Assembly: GCA_033782935.1 (NCBI GenBank)
Contig: JAWQEG010000412.1
Span: forward strand, 1,043,501-1,107,500
Direction: 5' to 3'
Length of the DNA: 64,000 nt
Source of the DNA: Petrolisthes cinctipes
Lineage: Eukaryota > Arthropoda > Malacostraca > Decapoda > Porcellanidae
Shown here: piece after piece, positions 1 through 8,862 of the stretch
Layout: each line of letters starts with the position of its first letter
Numbering within the stretch: position 1 is the first letter of the stretch
Program-made: the position numbers and the translations under genes
Notes under the pieces: generated by a model
Databases searched by the model: none
Seen by the model: the letters and a program-made list of their open reading frames with translations, nothing else
Told to the model about the DNA's origin: nothing

Positions 1-3000
1 ATCGATTTTCAGCATGTTTTGGGCCTGTATTTTGAAAATACCCTAACACTGAGTAGGCATGTACAGATTGCTTCTGGGACCCCAAAATATTGAATTTTCG
101 GGTGTTTTGAGCATGAATTTGAGATATAAACGGGTACTGAAGATGCATGCACATATCGACTTTTGTGCACCTAAAAGATCGATTTTCAGTATGTTTTGAG
201 CATGTATTTTGAAAATACTCTAACACGGAGTAGGCATGTACAGATCGCTTCTGGGACCCCTAAATATCGAATTTTCGGGTGTTTTGGGACTGAATTTGAG
301 ATATCGACTTTTGTGCACCTAAAAGACCGATTTTCAGTATGTTTTTGGCCTGTATTTTGAAAATACTCTAACACGGATTAAGCATGTACAGATACCTTCT
401 GGGACCTCTAAATATCGAATTTTCTGGTGTTTTGGGACTGAATTTGAGATATCGATTTTTTGGCACCTAAAATGTCGATTTTTAGCATGTTTTTAGCCTA
501 TATTTTGAAAATATTCTAGCACTGTGTAGGCATGTACAGATTGCATCTGGGACCCCAAAATATTGAATTTTCGGGTGTTTTGAGCCTGAATTTGAGATAT
601 AAACGGGTACAGAAGATACATGCACATATTGACTTTGGGCATCTAAAATATCGATTTTCAGCATGTTTTGGGCCCGTATTTTGAAAATACTCTAACACTG
701 AGTAGGCATGTACTGATCGCTTCTGCGACCCCTAAATATCGAATTTTCGGGTGTTTTGTGACTGAATTTGAGATATCGACTTTTTGGCACCTAAAAGATC
801 GATTTTTAGCATGTTTTTAGCCTATATTTTGAAAATATTCTAGCACTGTGTAGGCTTGTACAGATTGCTTCTGGGACCCCAAAATATTGAATTTTCGGGT
901 GTTTTGAGCCTGAATTTGAGATATAAACGGGTACAGAAGATACATGCACATATTGACTTTGGGCATCTAAAATATCGATTTTCAGCATGTTTTGGGCCTG
1001 AATTTTGAAAATAATCTAACACGGTGTAGGCATGTACAGATCGCTTCTGGGACCCCAAAATATCGAATTTTCGGGTGTTTAGGGCCAGAATTTGAGATAT
1101 AAACGGGTACAGAAGATGCATGCACATATCAACTTTTGGGAACCTAAAAGATCGATTTTCAGTATGTTTTGGGCCTGTATTTTGAAAATACTCTAACACG
1201 GAGTAGGCATGTACAGATACCTTCTGGGACCTCTAAATATCGAATTTTCGGGTGTTTTGGGACTGAATTTGAGATATCGATTTTTTGGCACCTAAAATGT
1301 CGATTTTTAGCATGTTTTTAGCCTATATTTTGAAAATATTCTAGCATTGTGTAGGCATGTACAGATTGCTTCTGGGACCCCAAAATATTGAATTTTCGGG
1401 TGTTTTGAGCCTGAATTTGAGATATAAACGGGTACAGAAGATACATGCACATATTGACTTTGGGCATCTAAAATATCGATTTTCAGCATGTTTTGTGCCT
1501 GTATATTGAAAATACTCTAACACTAAGTAGGCATGTACAGATTGCTTCTGGTACCCCAAAATATTGAATTTTCGGGTGTTTAGGGCCAGAATTTGAGATA
1601 TAAACGGGTACAGAAGATGCATGCACATATCGACTTTTGGGCACCTAAAAGATCGATTTTCAGAATGTTTTTGGCCTGTATTTTGAAAATACTCTAACAC
1701 GGAGTAAGCATGTACAGATACCTTCTGGGACCTCTAAATATCGAATTTTCGGGTGTTTTGGGACTGAATTTGAGATATCGATTTTTTGGCACCTAAAATG
1801 TCGATTTTTAGCATGTTTTTTGCCTATATTTTGAAAATATTCTAGCACTGTGTAGGCATGTACAGATTGCTTCTGGGACCCCAAAATATTGAATTTTCGG
1901 GTGTTTTGAGCCTGAATTTGAGATATAAACGGGTACTGAAGATGCATGCACATATCGACTTTTGTGCACCTAAAAGATCGATTTTCAGTATGTTTTGAGC
2001 ATGTATTTTGAAAATACTCTAACACTTAGTAGGCATGTACAGGGACCCCTAAATATCGAATTTTCGGGTGTTTTGGGACTGAATTTGAGATATCGACTTT
2101 TTAGCACCTTAAAGATCGATTTTTAGCATGTTTTTAGCCTATATTTTGAAAATATTCTAGCAATGAGTAGGCATGTACAGATTGCTTCTGGGACCCCAAA
2201 ATATTGAATTTTCGGGTGTTTAGGGCCAGAATTTGAGATATAAACGGGTACAGAAGATACATGCACATATTGACTTTGGGCATCTAAAATATCGATTTTC
2301 AGCATGTTTTGGGCCTGTATTTTGAAAATACTCTAACACTGAGTAGGCATGTACAGATTGCTTCTGGGACCCCAAAATATTGAATTTTCGGGTGTTTTGA
2401 GCCTGAATTTGAGATATAAACGGGTACTGAAGATGCATGCACATATCGACTTTTGTGCACCTAAAAGATCGATTTTCAGTATGTTTTGAGCATGTATTTT
2501 GAAAATACTCTAACACGGAGTAGGCATGTACAGATCGCTTCTGGGACCCCTAAATATCGAATTTTCGGGTGTTTTGGGACTGAATTTGAGATATCGACTT
2601 TTGTGCACCTAAAAGACCGATTTTCAGTATGTTTTTGGCCTGTATTTTGAAAATACTCTAACACGGATTAAGCATGTACAGATACCTTCTGGGACCTCTA
2701 AATATCGAATTTTCTGGTGTTTTGGGACTGAATTTGAGATATCGATTTTTTGGCACCTAAAATGTCGATTTTTAGCATGTTTTTAGCCTATATTTTGAAA
2801 ATATTCTAGCACTGTGTAGGCATGTACAGATTGCATCTGGGACCCCAAAATATTGAATTTTCGGGTGTTTTGAGCCTGAATTTGAGATATAAACGGGTAC
2901 AGAAGATACATGCACATATTGACTTTGGGCATCTAAAATATCGATTTTCAGCATGTTTTGGGCCCGTATTTTGAAAATACTCTAACACTGAGTAGGCATG

Positions 3001-4080
3001 TACTGATCGCTTCTGCGACCCCTAAATATCGAATTTTCGGGTGTTTTGTGACTGAATTTGAGATATCGACTTTTTGGCACCTAAAAGATCGATTTTTAGC
3101 ATGTTTTTAGCCTATATTTTGAAAATATTCTAGCACTGTGTAGGCTTGTACAGATTGCTTCTGGGACCCCAAAATATTGAATTTTCGGGTGTTTTGAGCC
3201 TGAATTTGAGATATAAACGGGTACAGAAGATACATGCACATATTGACTTTGGGCATCTAAAATATCGATTTTCAGCATGTTTTGGGCCTGAATTTTGAAA
3301 ATAATCTAACACGGTGTAGGCATGTACAGATCGCTTCTGGGACCCCAAAATATCGAATTTTCGGGTGTTTAGGGCCAGAATTTGAGATATAAACGGGTAC
3401 AGAAGATGCATGCACATATCAACTTTTGGGAACCTAAAAGATCGATTTTCAGTATGTTTTGGGCCTGTATTTTGAAAATACTCTAACACGGAGTAGGCAT
3501 GTACAGATACCTTCTGGGACCTCTAAATATCGAATTTTCGGGTGTTTTGGGACTGAAATTGAGATATCGATTTTTTGGCACCTAAAATGTCGATTTTTAG
3601 CATGTTTTTAGCCTATATTTTGAAAATATTCTAGCACTGTGTAGGCATGTACAGATTGCTTCTGGGACCCCAAAAAATTGAATTTTCGGGTGTTTTGAGC
3701 CTGAATTTGAGATATAAACGGGTACAGAAGATACATGCACATATTGACTTTGGGCATCTAAAATATCGATTTTCAGCATGTTTTGGGCCTGTATATTGAA
3801 AATACTCTAACACTAAGTAGGCATGTACAGATTGCTTCTGGTACCCCAAAATATTGAATTTTCGGGTGTTTAGGGCCAGAATTTGAGATATAAACGGGTA
3901 CAGAAGATGCATGCACATATCGACTTTTGGGCACCTAAAAGATCGATTTTCAGAATGTTTTTGGCCTGTATTTTGAAAATACTCTAACACGGAGTAAGCA
4001 TGTACAGATACCTTCTGGGACCTCTAAATATCGAATTTTCGGGTGTTTTGGGACTGAATTTGAGATATCGATTTTTTGAC
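1..4080. repeat. 2290-bp higher-order repeat, about 1.8 copies
   Basis: Positions 1 to about 1790 recur at 2291 to about 4080 with a constant offset of 2290 bp and only scattered substitutions, for example C versus T near position 50 and A versus C in GAGCMTGAAT near 113. The unit is a mix of 324-bp dimers and 501-bp trimers. Homology at this offset ends near 1795/4085, where different monomer subtypes follow. The block is cut by the window start, so the true copy number is unknown. Confidence 0.85.
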
Positions 4081-4084
4081 ACCT

Positions 4085-6060
4085 AAAATGTCGATTTTTT
4101 GCATGTTTTTAGCCTATATTTTGAAAATATTCTAGCACTGTGTTGGCATGTACAGATTGCTTCTGGGACCCCAAAATATTGAATTTTCGGGTGTTTTGAG
4201 CCTGAATTTGAGATATAAACGGGTACAAAAGATACATGCACATATTGACTTTGGGCATCTAAAATATCGATTTTCAGCATGTTTTGGGCCTGTATTTTGA
4301 AAATACTCTAACACTGAGTAGGCATGTACAGATTGCTTCTGGGACCCCAAAATATTGAATTTTCGGGTGTTTTGAGCCTGAATTTGAGATATAAACGGGT
4401 ACTGAAGATGCATGCACATATCGACTTTTGGGCACCTAAAAGATTGATTTTCAGTATGTTTTTGGCCTGTATTTTGAAAATACTCTAACACAGAGTAGGC
4501 ATGTACAGATCGCTTCTGGGACCCCTAAATATCGAATTTTCAGGTGTTTTGGGACTGAATTTGAGATATCGACTTTTTGGCACCTAAAAGATCGATTTTT
4601 AGCATGTTTTTAGCCTATATTTTGAAAATATTCTAGCACTGAGTAGGCATGTACAGATTGCTTCTGGGACCCCAAAATATTGAATTTTCGGGTGTTTTGA
4701 GCCTGAATTTGAGATATAAACGGGTACATAAGATACATGCACATATTGACTTTGGGCACCAAAAATATCGATTTTCAGCATGTTTTGGGCCTGAATTTTG
4801 AAAATACTCTAACACGGAGTAGGCATGTACAGATCGCTTCTGGGACCCCAAAATATCGAATTTTCGGGTGTTTAGGGCCAGAATTTGAGATATAAACGGG
4901 TACAGAAGATGCATGCACATACCGACTTTTGAGCACCTAAAAGATCGATTTTCAGTATGTTTTTGGCCTGTATTTTGAAAATACTCTAACACGGAGTAGG
5001 CATGTACAGATACCTTCTGGGACCTCTAAATATCGAATTTTCGGGTGTTTTGGAACTGAATTTGAGATATCGATTTTTTGGCACCTAAAATGTCGATTTT
5101 TAGCATGTTTTTGGCCTATATTTTGAAAATATTCTAGCACTGTGTAGGCATGTACAGATTGCTTCTGGGACCCCAAAATATTGAATTTTCGGGTGTTTTG
5201 AGCCTGAATTTGAGATATAAACGGGTACAAAAGATACATGCACATATTGACTTTGGGCATCTAAAATATCGATTTTCAGCATGTTTTGGTCCTGTATTTT
5301 GAAAATACTCTAACACTGAGTAGGCATGTACAGATTGCTTCTGGGACCCCAAAATATTGAATTTTCGGGTGTTTTGAGCCTGAATTTGAGATATAAACGG
5401 GTACTGAAGATGCATGCACATATCGACTTTTGGGCACCTAAAAGATTGATTTTCAGTATGTTTTTGGCCTGTATTTTGAAAATACTCTAACACAGTGTAG
5501 GCATGTACAGATCGCTTCTGGGACCCCTAAATATCGAATTTTCAGGTGTTTTGGGACTTAATTTGAGATATCGACTTTTTGGCACCTAAAAGATCGATTT
5601 TTAGCATGTTTTTAGCCTATATATTGAAAATATTCTAGCACTGAGTAGGCATGTACAGATTGCTTCTGGGACCCGAAAATATTGAATTTTCGGGTGTTTT
5701 GAGCCTGAATTTGAGATATATTGACTTTGGGCACCAAAAATATCGATTTTCAGCATGTTTTGGGCCTGAATTTTGAAAATACTCTAACACGGAGTAGGCA
5801 TGTACAGATCGCTTCTGGGACCCCAAAATATCGAATTTTCGGGTGTTTAGGGCCAGAATTTGAGATATAAACGGGTACAGAAGATGCATGCACATATCGA
5901 CTTTTGGGCACCTAAAAGATCGATTTTCAGTATGTTTTTGGCCTGTATTTTGAAAATACTCTAACACGGAGTAAGCATGTACAGATACCTTCTGGGGCCT
6001 CTAAATATCGAATTTTCGGGTGTTTTGGGACTGAATTTGAGATATCGATTTTTTGGCACC
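4085..6060. repeat. 1002-bp hexameric higher-order repeat, two copies
   Basis: Positions from about 4085 recur at about 5087, an offset of 1002 bp or two 501-bp trimers. The two halves of the hexamer use different S subtypes: one with GATACCTTCTGGGACCTCT, one with GATCGCTTCTGGGACCCCT. The second copy has lost about 27 bp of a long monomer near 5713-5725, where GAGATAT is joined directly to ATTGAC. The remaining 6060-6413 holds ordinary monomers up to the insertion point. Confidence 0.75.
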
Positions 6061-6408
6061 TAAAATGTCGATTTTTAGCTTGTTTTTAGCCTTTTTTTTG
6101 AAAATATTCTAGCACTGTGTAGGCATGTACAGATTGCTTCTGGGACCCCAAAATATTGAATTTTCGGGTGTTTTGAGCCTGAATTTGAGATATAAACAGG
6201 TACAGAAGATACATGCACATATTGACTTTGGGCATCTAAAATATCGATTGTTAGCATGTTTTGGGCCTGTATTTTGAAAATACTCTAACACTGAGTAGGC
6301 ATGTACAGATTGCTTCTGGGACCCAAAAATATTGAATTTTCGGGTGTTTTTAGCCTGAATTTGAGATATAAACGGGTACTGAAGATGCATGCACATATCG
6401 ACTTTTGT

Positions 6409-6413
6409 GCACC
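6409..6413. repeat. Target site duplication, left copy (GCACC)
   Basis: The five satellite bases GCACC immediately before the 5' LTR are repeated at 14109-14113 immediately after the 3' LTR. Undisturbed monomers elsewhere read TTTTGTGCACCTAAAAG, so one GCACC was duplicated on insertion. Five bases is a normal size for Ty3/gypsy integrase. Confidence 0.93.
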
Positions 6414-6414
6414 T

Positions 6415-6442
6415 GTCACGAGTCAGACATAATACTCGTGAC
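6415..6442. promoter_or_regulatory. 9-bp inverted repeat at the LTR tip, overlapping a CRE-like site
   Basis: GTCACGAGT (6415-6423) and ACTCGTGAC (6434-6442) are perfect inverted copies separated by 10 nt. The right arm runs into TGACGTAA (6439-6446), which fits the ATF/CREB consensus TGACGTMA. The same arrangement is in the 3' LTR at 12915-12942. Its role, whether integrase end recognition or transcription factor binding, is not known. Confidence 0.6.
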
Positions 6443-6464
6443 GTAATTTGAATTACAGAGAGTT

Positions 6465-6522
6465 GGAAAATTCCATACTGGTGTCATTATAGAATGTTCT
6501 AGAGAAGGTTCTGGAATATTCC
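6465..6522. promoter_or_regulatory. Heat-shock-element-like cluster in U3
   Basis: Heat shock factor binds contiguous alternating nGAAn and nTTCn pentamers. At 6503-6522 there are four perfect contiguous units (aGAAg, gTTCt, gGAAt, aTTCc). Two more contiguous units stand at 6491-6500 (aGAAt, gTTCt), two bases upstream. A further pair, gGAAa aTTCc, lies at 6465-6474. Eight matching pentamers in 58 bp is well beyond the usual three-unit minimum. The cluster is identical in the 3' LTR at 12965-13022. Function is inferred from the motif only. It lies about 880 bp upstream of the TATA box. Confidence 0.65.
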
Positions 6523-7292
6523 ATTCATGAGACAAAGGAGACAGGAGTGGGTTGATGGGTGCAGCTAGTCTTAATCTGCAGGTAGTCTTAATCCGCTGGT
6601 AGTATCCAAAAATAGACCAGGTAATTAGAAAAGGGTCAGGAAGGCTGGGTTTCAACTGAATTTGCCACATTCAGTCATATAGGTGTTCGTACATTAAGTA
6701 CATCTTGTATTGATAAATTATGCTACCAGGGTAATTTATGGTATTGTAAATGATCGTGAAGTGGAGGGGAATTATCGGGAATTATTAACACGCCATAGGT
6801 AAATTGAAATTGCAGGTATAACTCAAGTATAAGTGGGTACAATGTAAATCGTAGCCAGTTAGGAAAAACGAACAAAGATAGGAGGAGGAGTCAGAGAAAT
6901 TTTGAACCAGTTAAGGAGGAAGAATTGGGTCAGTTGGAAAACACACTTGAAGGAAGGAACACACTCGTATCGTCAGCTGCCCTTGCCTAGTGATCACGTA
7001 GACGCCGAATTCGTTGTATATTACACGATTTCACAAGGCTTTACAGTTGTATACTGACTAGTTGCATTGACGCTGGTTCAGTCACTGAATTAGGTGAGGG
7101 GGGAGCTGGAGCTTTGAAGAAAAATTACGAGTGTGTTGTGAGACTCTAAAGTGTGAGACATTAGAAAAATATTCCAACTCGCGTAACAATTGATAGAATT
7201 ACTACAGTGTTAACGTAAGCTAGACTATCGTCACGTATACGAACGAGAGGTAACGAGAGCGAGTAGCTAGTTAGCGTTGCGTGAGCGTGAGT

Positions 7293-7308
7293 TGTGTGTG
7301 TGTGTGTG
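7293..7308. repeat. (TG)8 microsatellite in the 5' LTR
   Basis: The run is 16 bp here and 22 bp, (TG)11, at 13793-13814 in the 3' LTR. This single length change accounts for the whole 6-bp difference between the LTRs. Confidence 0.9.
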
Positions 7309-7397
7309 AAATTAATTTATTCATGTTGGCATACTGGAGTTGAATAAATATAGAAATTTGCAATTGGTTGTTTAAATGCACCAGTAGATATGTTATC

Positions 7398-7407
7398 TAT
7401 ATAAATA
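7398..7407 (+). promoter_or_regulatory. Candidate TATA box of the LTR promoter
   Basis: TATATAAATA matches the TATA consensus and lies about 205 bp before the end of the 5' LTR. It would place transcription start near 7425-7435, just before the hairpin and the primer-binding site. The 3' LTR copy is at 13904-13913. Nearby sequence is AT-rich, so this is a candidate only. Confidence 0.45.
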
Positions 7408-7471
7408 CATATATATCGGGAAGAACCCTTAACATAAATTATTATTATGTGCGTGGTGCTTGAGGCCTAAA

Positions 7472-7488
7472 CGGGGAATTAATCCCCG
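7472..7488 (+). other. GC-stem hairpin in the R/U5 region
   Basis: CGGGGA (7472-7477) pairs perfectly with TCCCCG (7483-7488) around the loop ATTAA, followed by a T-rich stretch. It is the strongest short hairpin I see in the LTR and stands out in AT-rich surroundings. The 3' LTR copy is at 13978-13994. It would be near the 5' end of the genomic RNA. Roles in 3'-end formation, dimerisation or packaging are possible but not shown. Confidence 0.5.
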
Positions 7489-7548
7489 ACTTTTTGTTCT
7501 TCGCTGCAGCCAACCAACGAGATCATAAATTAACAGGGCAAGGTAAGT
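7489..7548 (+). promoter_or_regulatory. Splice-acceptor and splice-donor pair in U5
   Basis: A pyrimidine-rich tract followed by GCAG ends at 7509 and resembles a 3' splice site. Thirty-three bases later AG|GTAAGT (7541-7548) is a perfect 5' splice-site consensus. The stretch 7510-7542 could act as a 33-nt exon, or the donor alone could join the leader to an acceptor further downstream. The same sequence is in the 3' LTR. No transcript evidence is available. Confidence 0.4.
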
Positions 7549-7606
7549 TGTAATTATCATATTATAAATTACATTATCTATCATTCTCACATCACCGTGA
7601 CATATT

Positions 7607-7624
7607 TGGCGCCCAACGTGGGGC
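7607..7624 (+). promoter_or_regulatory. Primer-binding site, tRNA-Lys(CUU)
   Basis: TGGCGCCCAACGTGGGGC starts four bases after the LTR end. It is complementary over 18 nt to the 3' end of animal tRNA-Lys(CUU), including the added CCA, as I know that tRNA. It primes minus-strand DNA synthesis. The next 107 bases (7625-7731) are an untranslated leader in which I see no ATG. Confidence 0.85.
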
Positions 7625-7731
7625 CTGATTCGTTGTATTAATTCCAGTCACACACGCGCACACTTTCTCGAGTAGATAGTCATAACTGTCCAGAAATTAA
7701 GGCAACCGAAACGATAGAAAATAAATTAAAA

Positions 7732-8859
7732 ATGTCTACCGTACAAGAATTGTTGGGAGAGGCTCAACTATTGGGAATTGAAGGTAAGGCCGAACTTCAA
7801 GTATACGTGAAAACCCGCCAAGAAGAAGAACGGCTTGAACGGGCGGCCATAAGAGAAAATGAAAGGGAACAGAGAGAGCAAGAAAAATTGAAATGGGAAC
7901 ATGAAAAGGAAGTATTGGAACTGCAAGTACGTGCGAGTGAAAATCAAAGTGCGAGTGGAAGTAATGTCGCAAGCTCAACCACCGTGACCCCAAGGTTACA
8001 ACTGTCAAAATACGTAGAGGGAGACGATATCGAGCCGTTTATTGAGCGATTTGAAATGGTTGCAGACACTTATAGATTAGATAATGATATAAAGAAGCTC
8101 GAGTTTATTAATTTATTCGATGGAAAAGCCCTCAGCATTCTCCACCGACTCGACAGTACCGCCAGAGATTACGAGAACATGAAAAAGGCTCTGTTACAGG
8201 CGTACGGGTTGACGGTCGATGACGCTAGGAATCAGTTCTGGCGTGCATCCTTACAGGATAAGGAGACTGTTGCACAGTTTAGTGCACGTCTGACCAGTTA
8301 CCTGGATCAGTGGTTGGAGAAGGCCGAAACACCTAAGACGTTGGAGGGGGTAAAAGACTTGTTGCTTCGTACACAGCTGGAGAAGTCTTGTCCTCCAGAA
8401 TTGTCGGCCCAGCTGAAAACCAACAAGGTGAAAATGTTGCAAACGATGGTGGATATGTCCGACGCACATTTTACCGCGTATGGTTACCATACGCGGATTC
8501 AGCCTAATAAGAAAATTAATCAGTCGGATAAGCCTTCTCAGAACTCTGCTGTTTCATATAACCAGTCGAGTAAAAATCAGTCACAGCAGCAGAGTCAAAT
8601 TGTTCGTCTGCAACCTAACCCTCATTTTAATCATACCCAGAAACAAGGTAATAATAATCACTATTCGCAGCAGTCCAATCAGTACCGTTACCAAGGAAAA
8701 AGTAACTGGAAAAATAGTAATAACCATAGTGGAAATAAGGGTTATTATCAGCGATCGGCAGCTGCAACACAGGGTGAACCACAGTATTCACCTGTGGCGG
8801 TTCAACCTAGTGTAGAACCGCGAGTGCCTCAGTCGGTTCACGAACCTCATCAATTGTGA
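7732..8859 (+). CDS. gag: Gag polyprotein with SCAN-like capsid region
   Basis: A 375-residue structural protein that would form the particle and package the element RNA. The start is the first ATG after the primer-binding site, in a favourable context (A at -3). Residues about 29-68 are rich in Glu, Arg, Lys and Gln and likely form a coiled coil. Residues about 88-160 resemble the retrotransposon capsid fold (FIERFEMVADTY and GKALSILHRL). Residues about 165-250 resemble a SCAN domain, with the WL of DQWLEKAE and the later LLLRTQLEKSCPPELSAQL. The tail (260-345) is rich in Asn, Gln, Ser and basic residues. It has no CCHC zinc knuckle, and the whole protein has one cysteine (C220), so RNA binding would rely on the basic tail. 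The frame ends at a UGA followed in the same frame by pol. Confidence 0.9.
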   Translation: MSTVQELLGEAQLLGIEGKAELQVYVKTRQEEERLERAAIRENEREQREQEKLKWEHEKEVLELQVRASENQSASGSNVASSTTVTPRLQLSKYVEGDDIEPFIERFEMVADTYRLDNDIKKLEFINLFDGKALSILHRLDSTARDYENMKKALLQAYGLTVDDARNQFWRASLQDKETVAQFSARLTSYLDQWLEKAETPKTLEGVKDLLLRTQLEKSCPPELSAQLKTNKVKMLQTMVDMSDAHFTAYGYHTRIQPNKKINQSDKPSQNSAVSYNQSSKNQSQQQSQIVRLQPNPHFNHTQKQGNNNHYSQQSNQYRYQGKSNWKNSNNHSGNKGYYQRSAAATQGEPQYSPVAVQPSVEPRVPQSVHEPHQL

Positions 8860-8862
8860 CTA
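8857..8862 (+). promoter_or_regulatory. Candidate UGA-CUA stop-codon readthrough site between gag and pol
   Basis: The gag stop is TGA, followed directly by CTA AAC and then the open pol frame with no shift. UGA followed by CUA is the known efficient readthrough context used by alphaviruses and some animal genes. The first in-frame ATG of pol (codon 55) lies inside the protease, after the catalytic motif. Readthrough is therefore the simplest way to make an intact Gag-Pol. I did not identify a definite downstream RNA structure. Confidence 0.7.

Larger units (their letters stand above)
1..6413. repeat. Satellite array, left arm
   Basis: Head-to-tail monomers run without interruption up to the retrotransposon. 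Landmarks recur in each monomer: GGCATGTACAGAT, CTTCTGGGACC, GAATTTTCGGGTGTTT, GAATTTGAGATAT, ATCGATTTT and TTTTGAAAATA. Spacing of the CATGTACAGAT landmark around 530-1710 is 176, 148, 176, 177, 148, 176 and 177 bp. This defines short (S) and long (La, Lb) monomers and 324-bp and 501-bp units. Long monomers carry an extra segment (AAACGGGTACAGAAGAT followed by RCATGCACAT) after GAGATAT. The array continues on the far side of the insertion with the same monomer types. I see no gene in it. The satellite family is not one I recognise by name. Confidence 0.97.
6414..7602 (+). repeat. 5' long terminal repeat
   Basis: This 1189-bp direct repeat matches 12914-14108. It starts TGTCACG and ends CGTGACA, a 7-bp terminal inverted repeat containing the usual TG...CA ends. 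The likely U3 part holds a CRE-like site, a heat-shock-element-like cluster, a 17-bp direct repeat (TAGTCTTAATC at 6566 and 6583) and a (TG)8 run at 7293-7308. A TATA box follows at 7398. The R/U5 part would then be roughly the last 170 bp, with a hairpin and splice-like signals. An AATAAA lies at 7343-7348, upstream of the TATA box, so the exact R boundaries cannot be set from sequence alone. A 7-codon upstream ORF (ATG at 7447, stop at 7468-7470) would lie in the leader. Confidence 0.96.

Noticed and set aside
250..300. CENP-B-box-like match around TCGAATTTTCGGGT
   Set aside because: The spacing between CG and CGGG is six bases rather than seven, and the required A is not in register. It does not fit the consensus.
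1..6413. Regularly spaced repeats resembling a CRISPR array
   Set aside because: The intervals are themselves conserved monomer sequence, not unique spacers, and there are no cas genes. It is satellite DNA.
6416..6670. 84-codon minus-strand frame in each LTR
   Set aside because: It is identical in both LTRs only because the LTRs are identical. It overlaps U3 regulatory motifs and has no recognisable domain.
7343..7348. AATAAA as the certain polyadenylation signal
   Set aside because: It lies upstream of the TATA box, so RNA ending just after it would lack R if the TATA box sets the start. One of the two assignments must be wrong and the sequence cannot decide.
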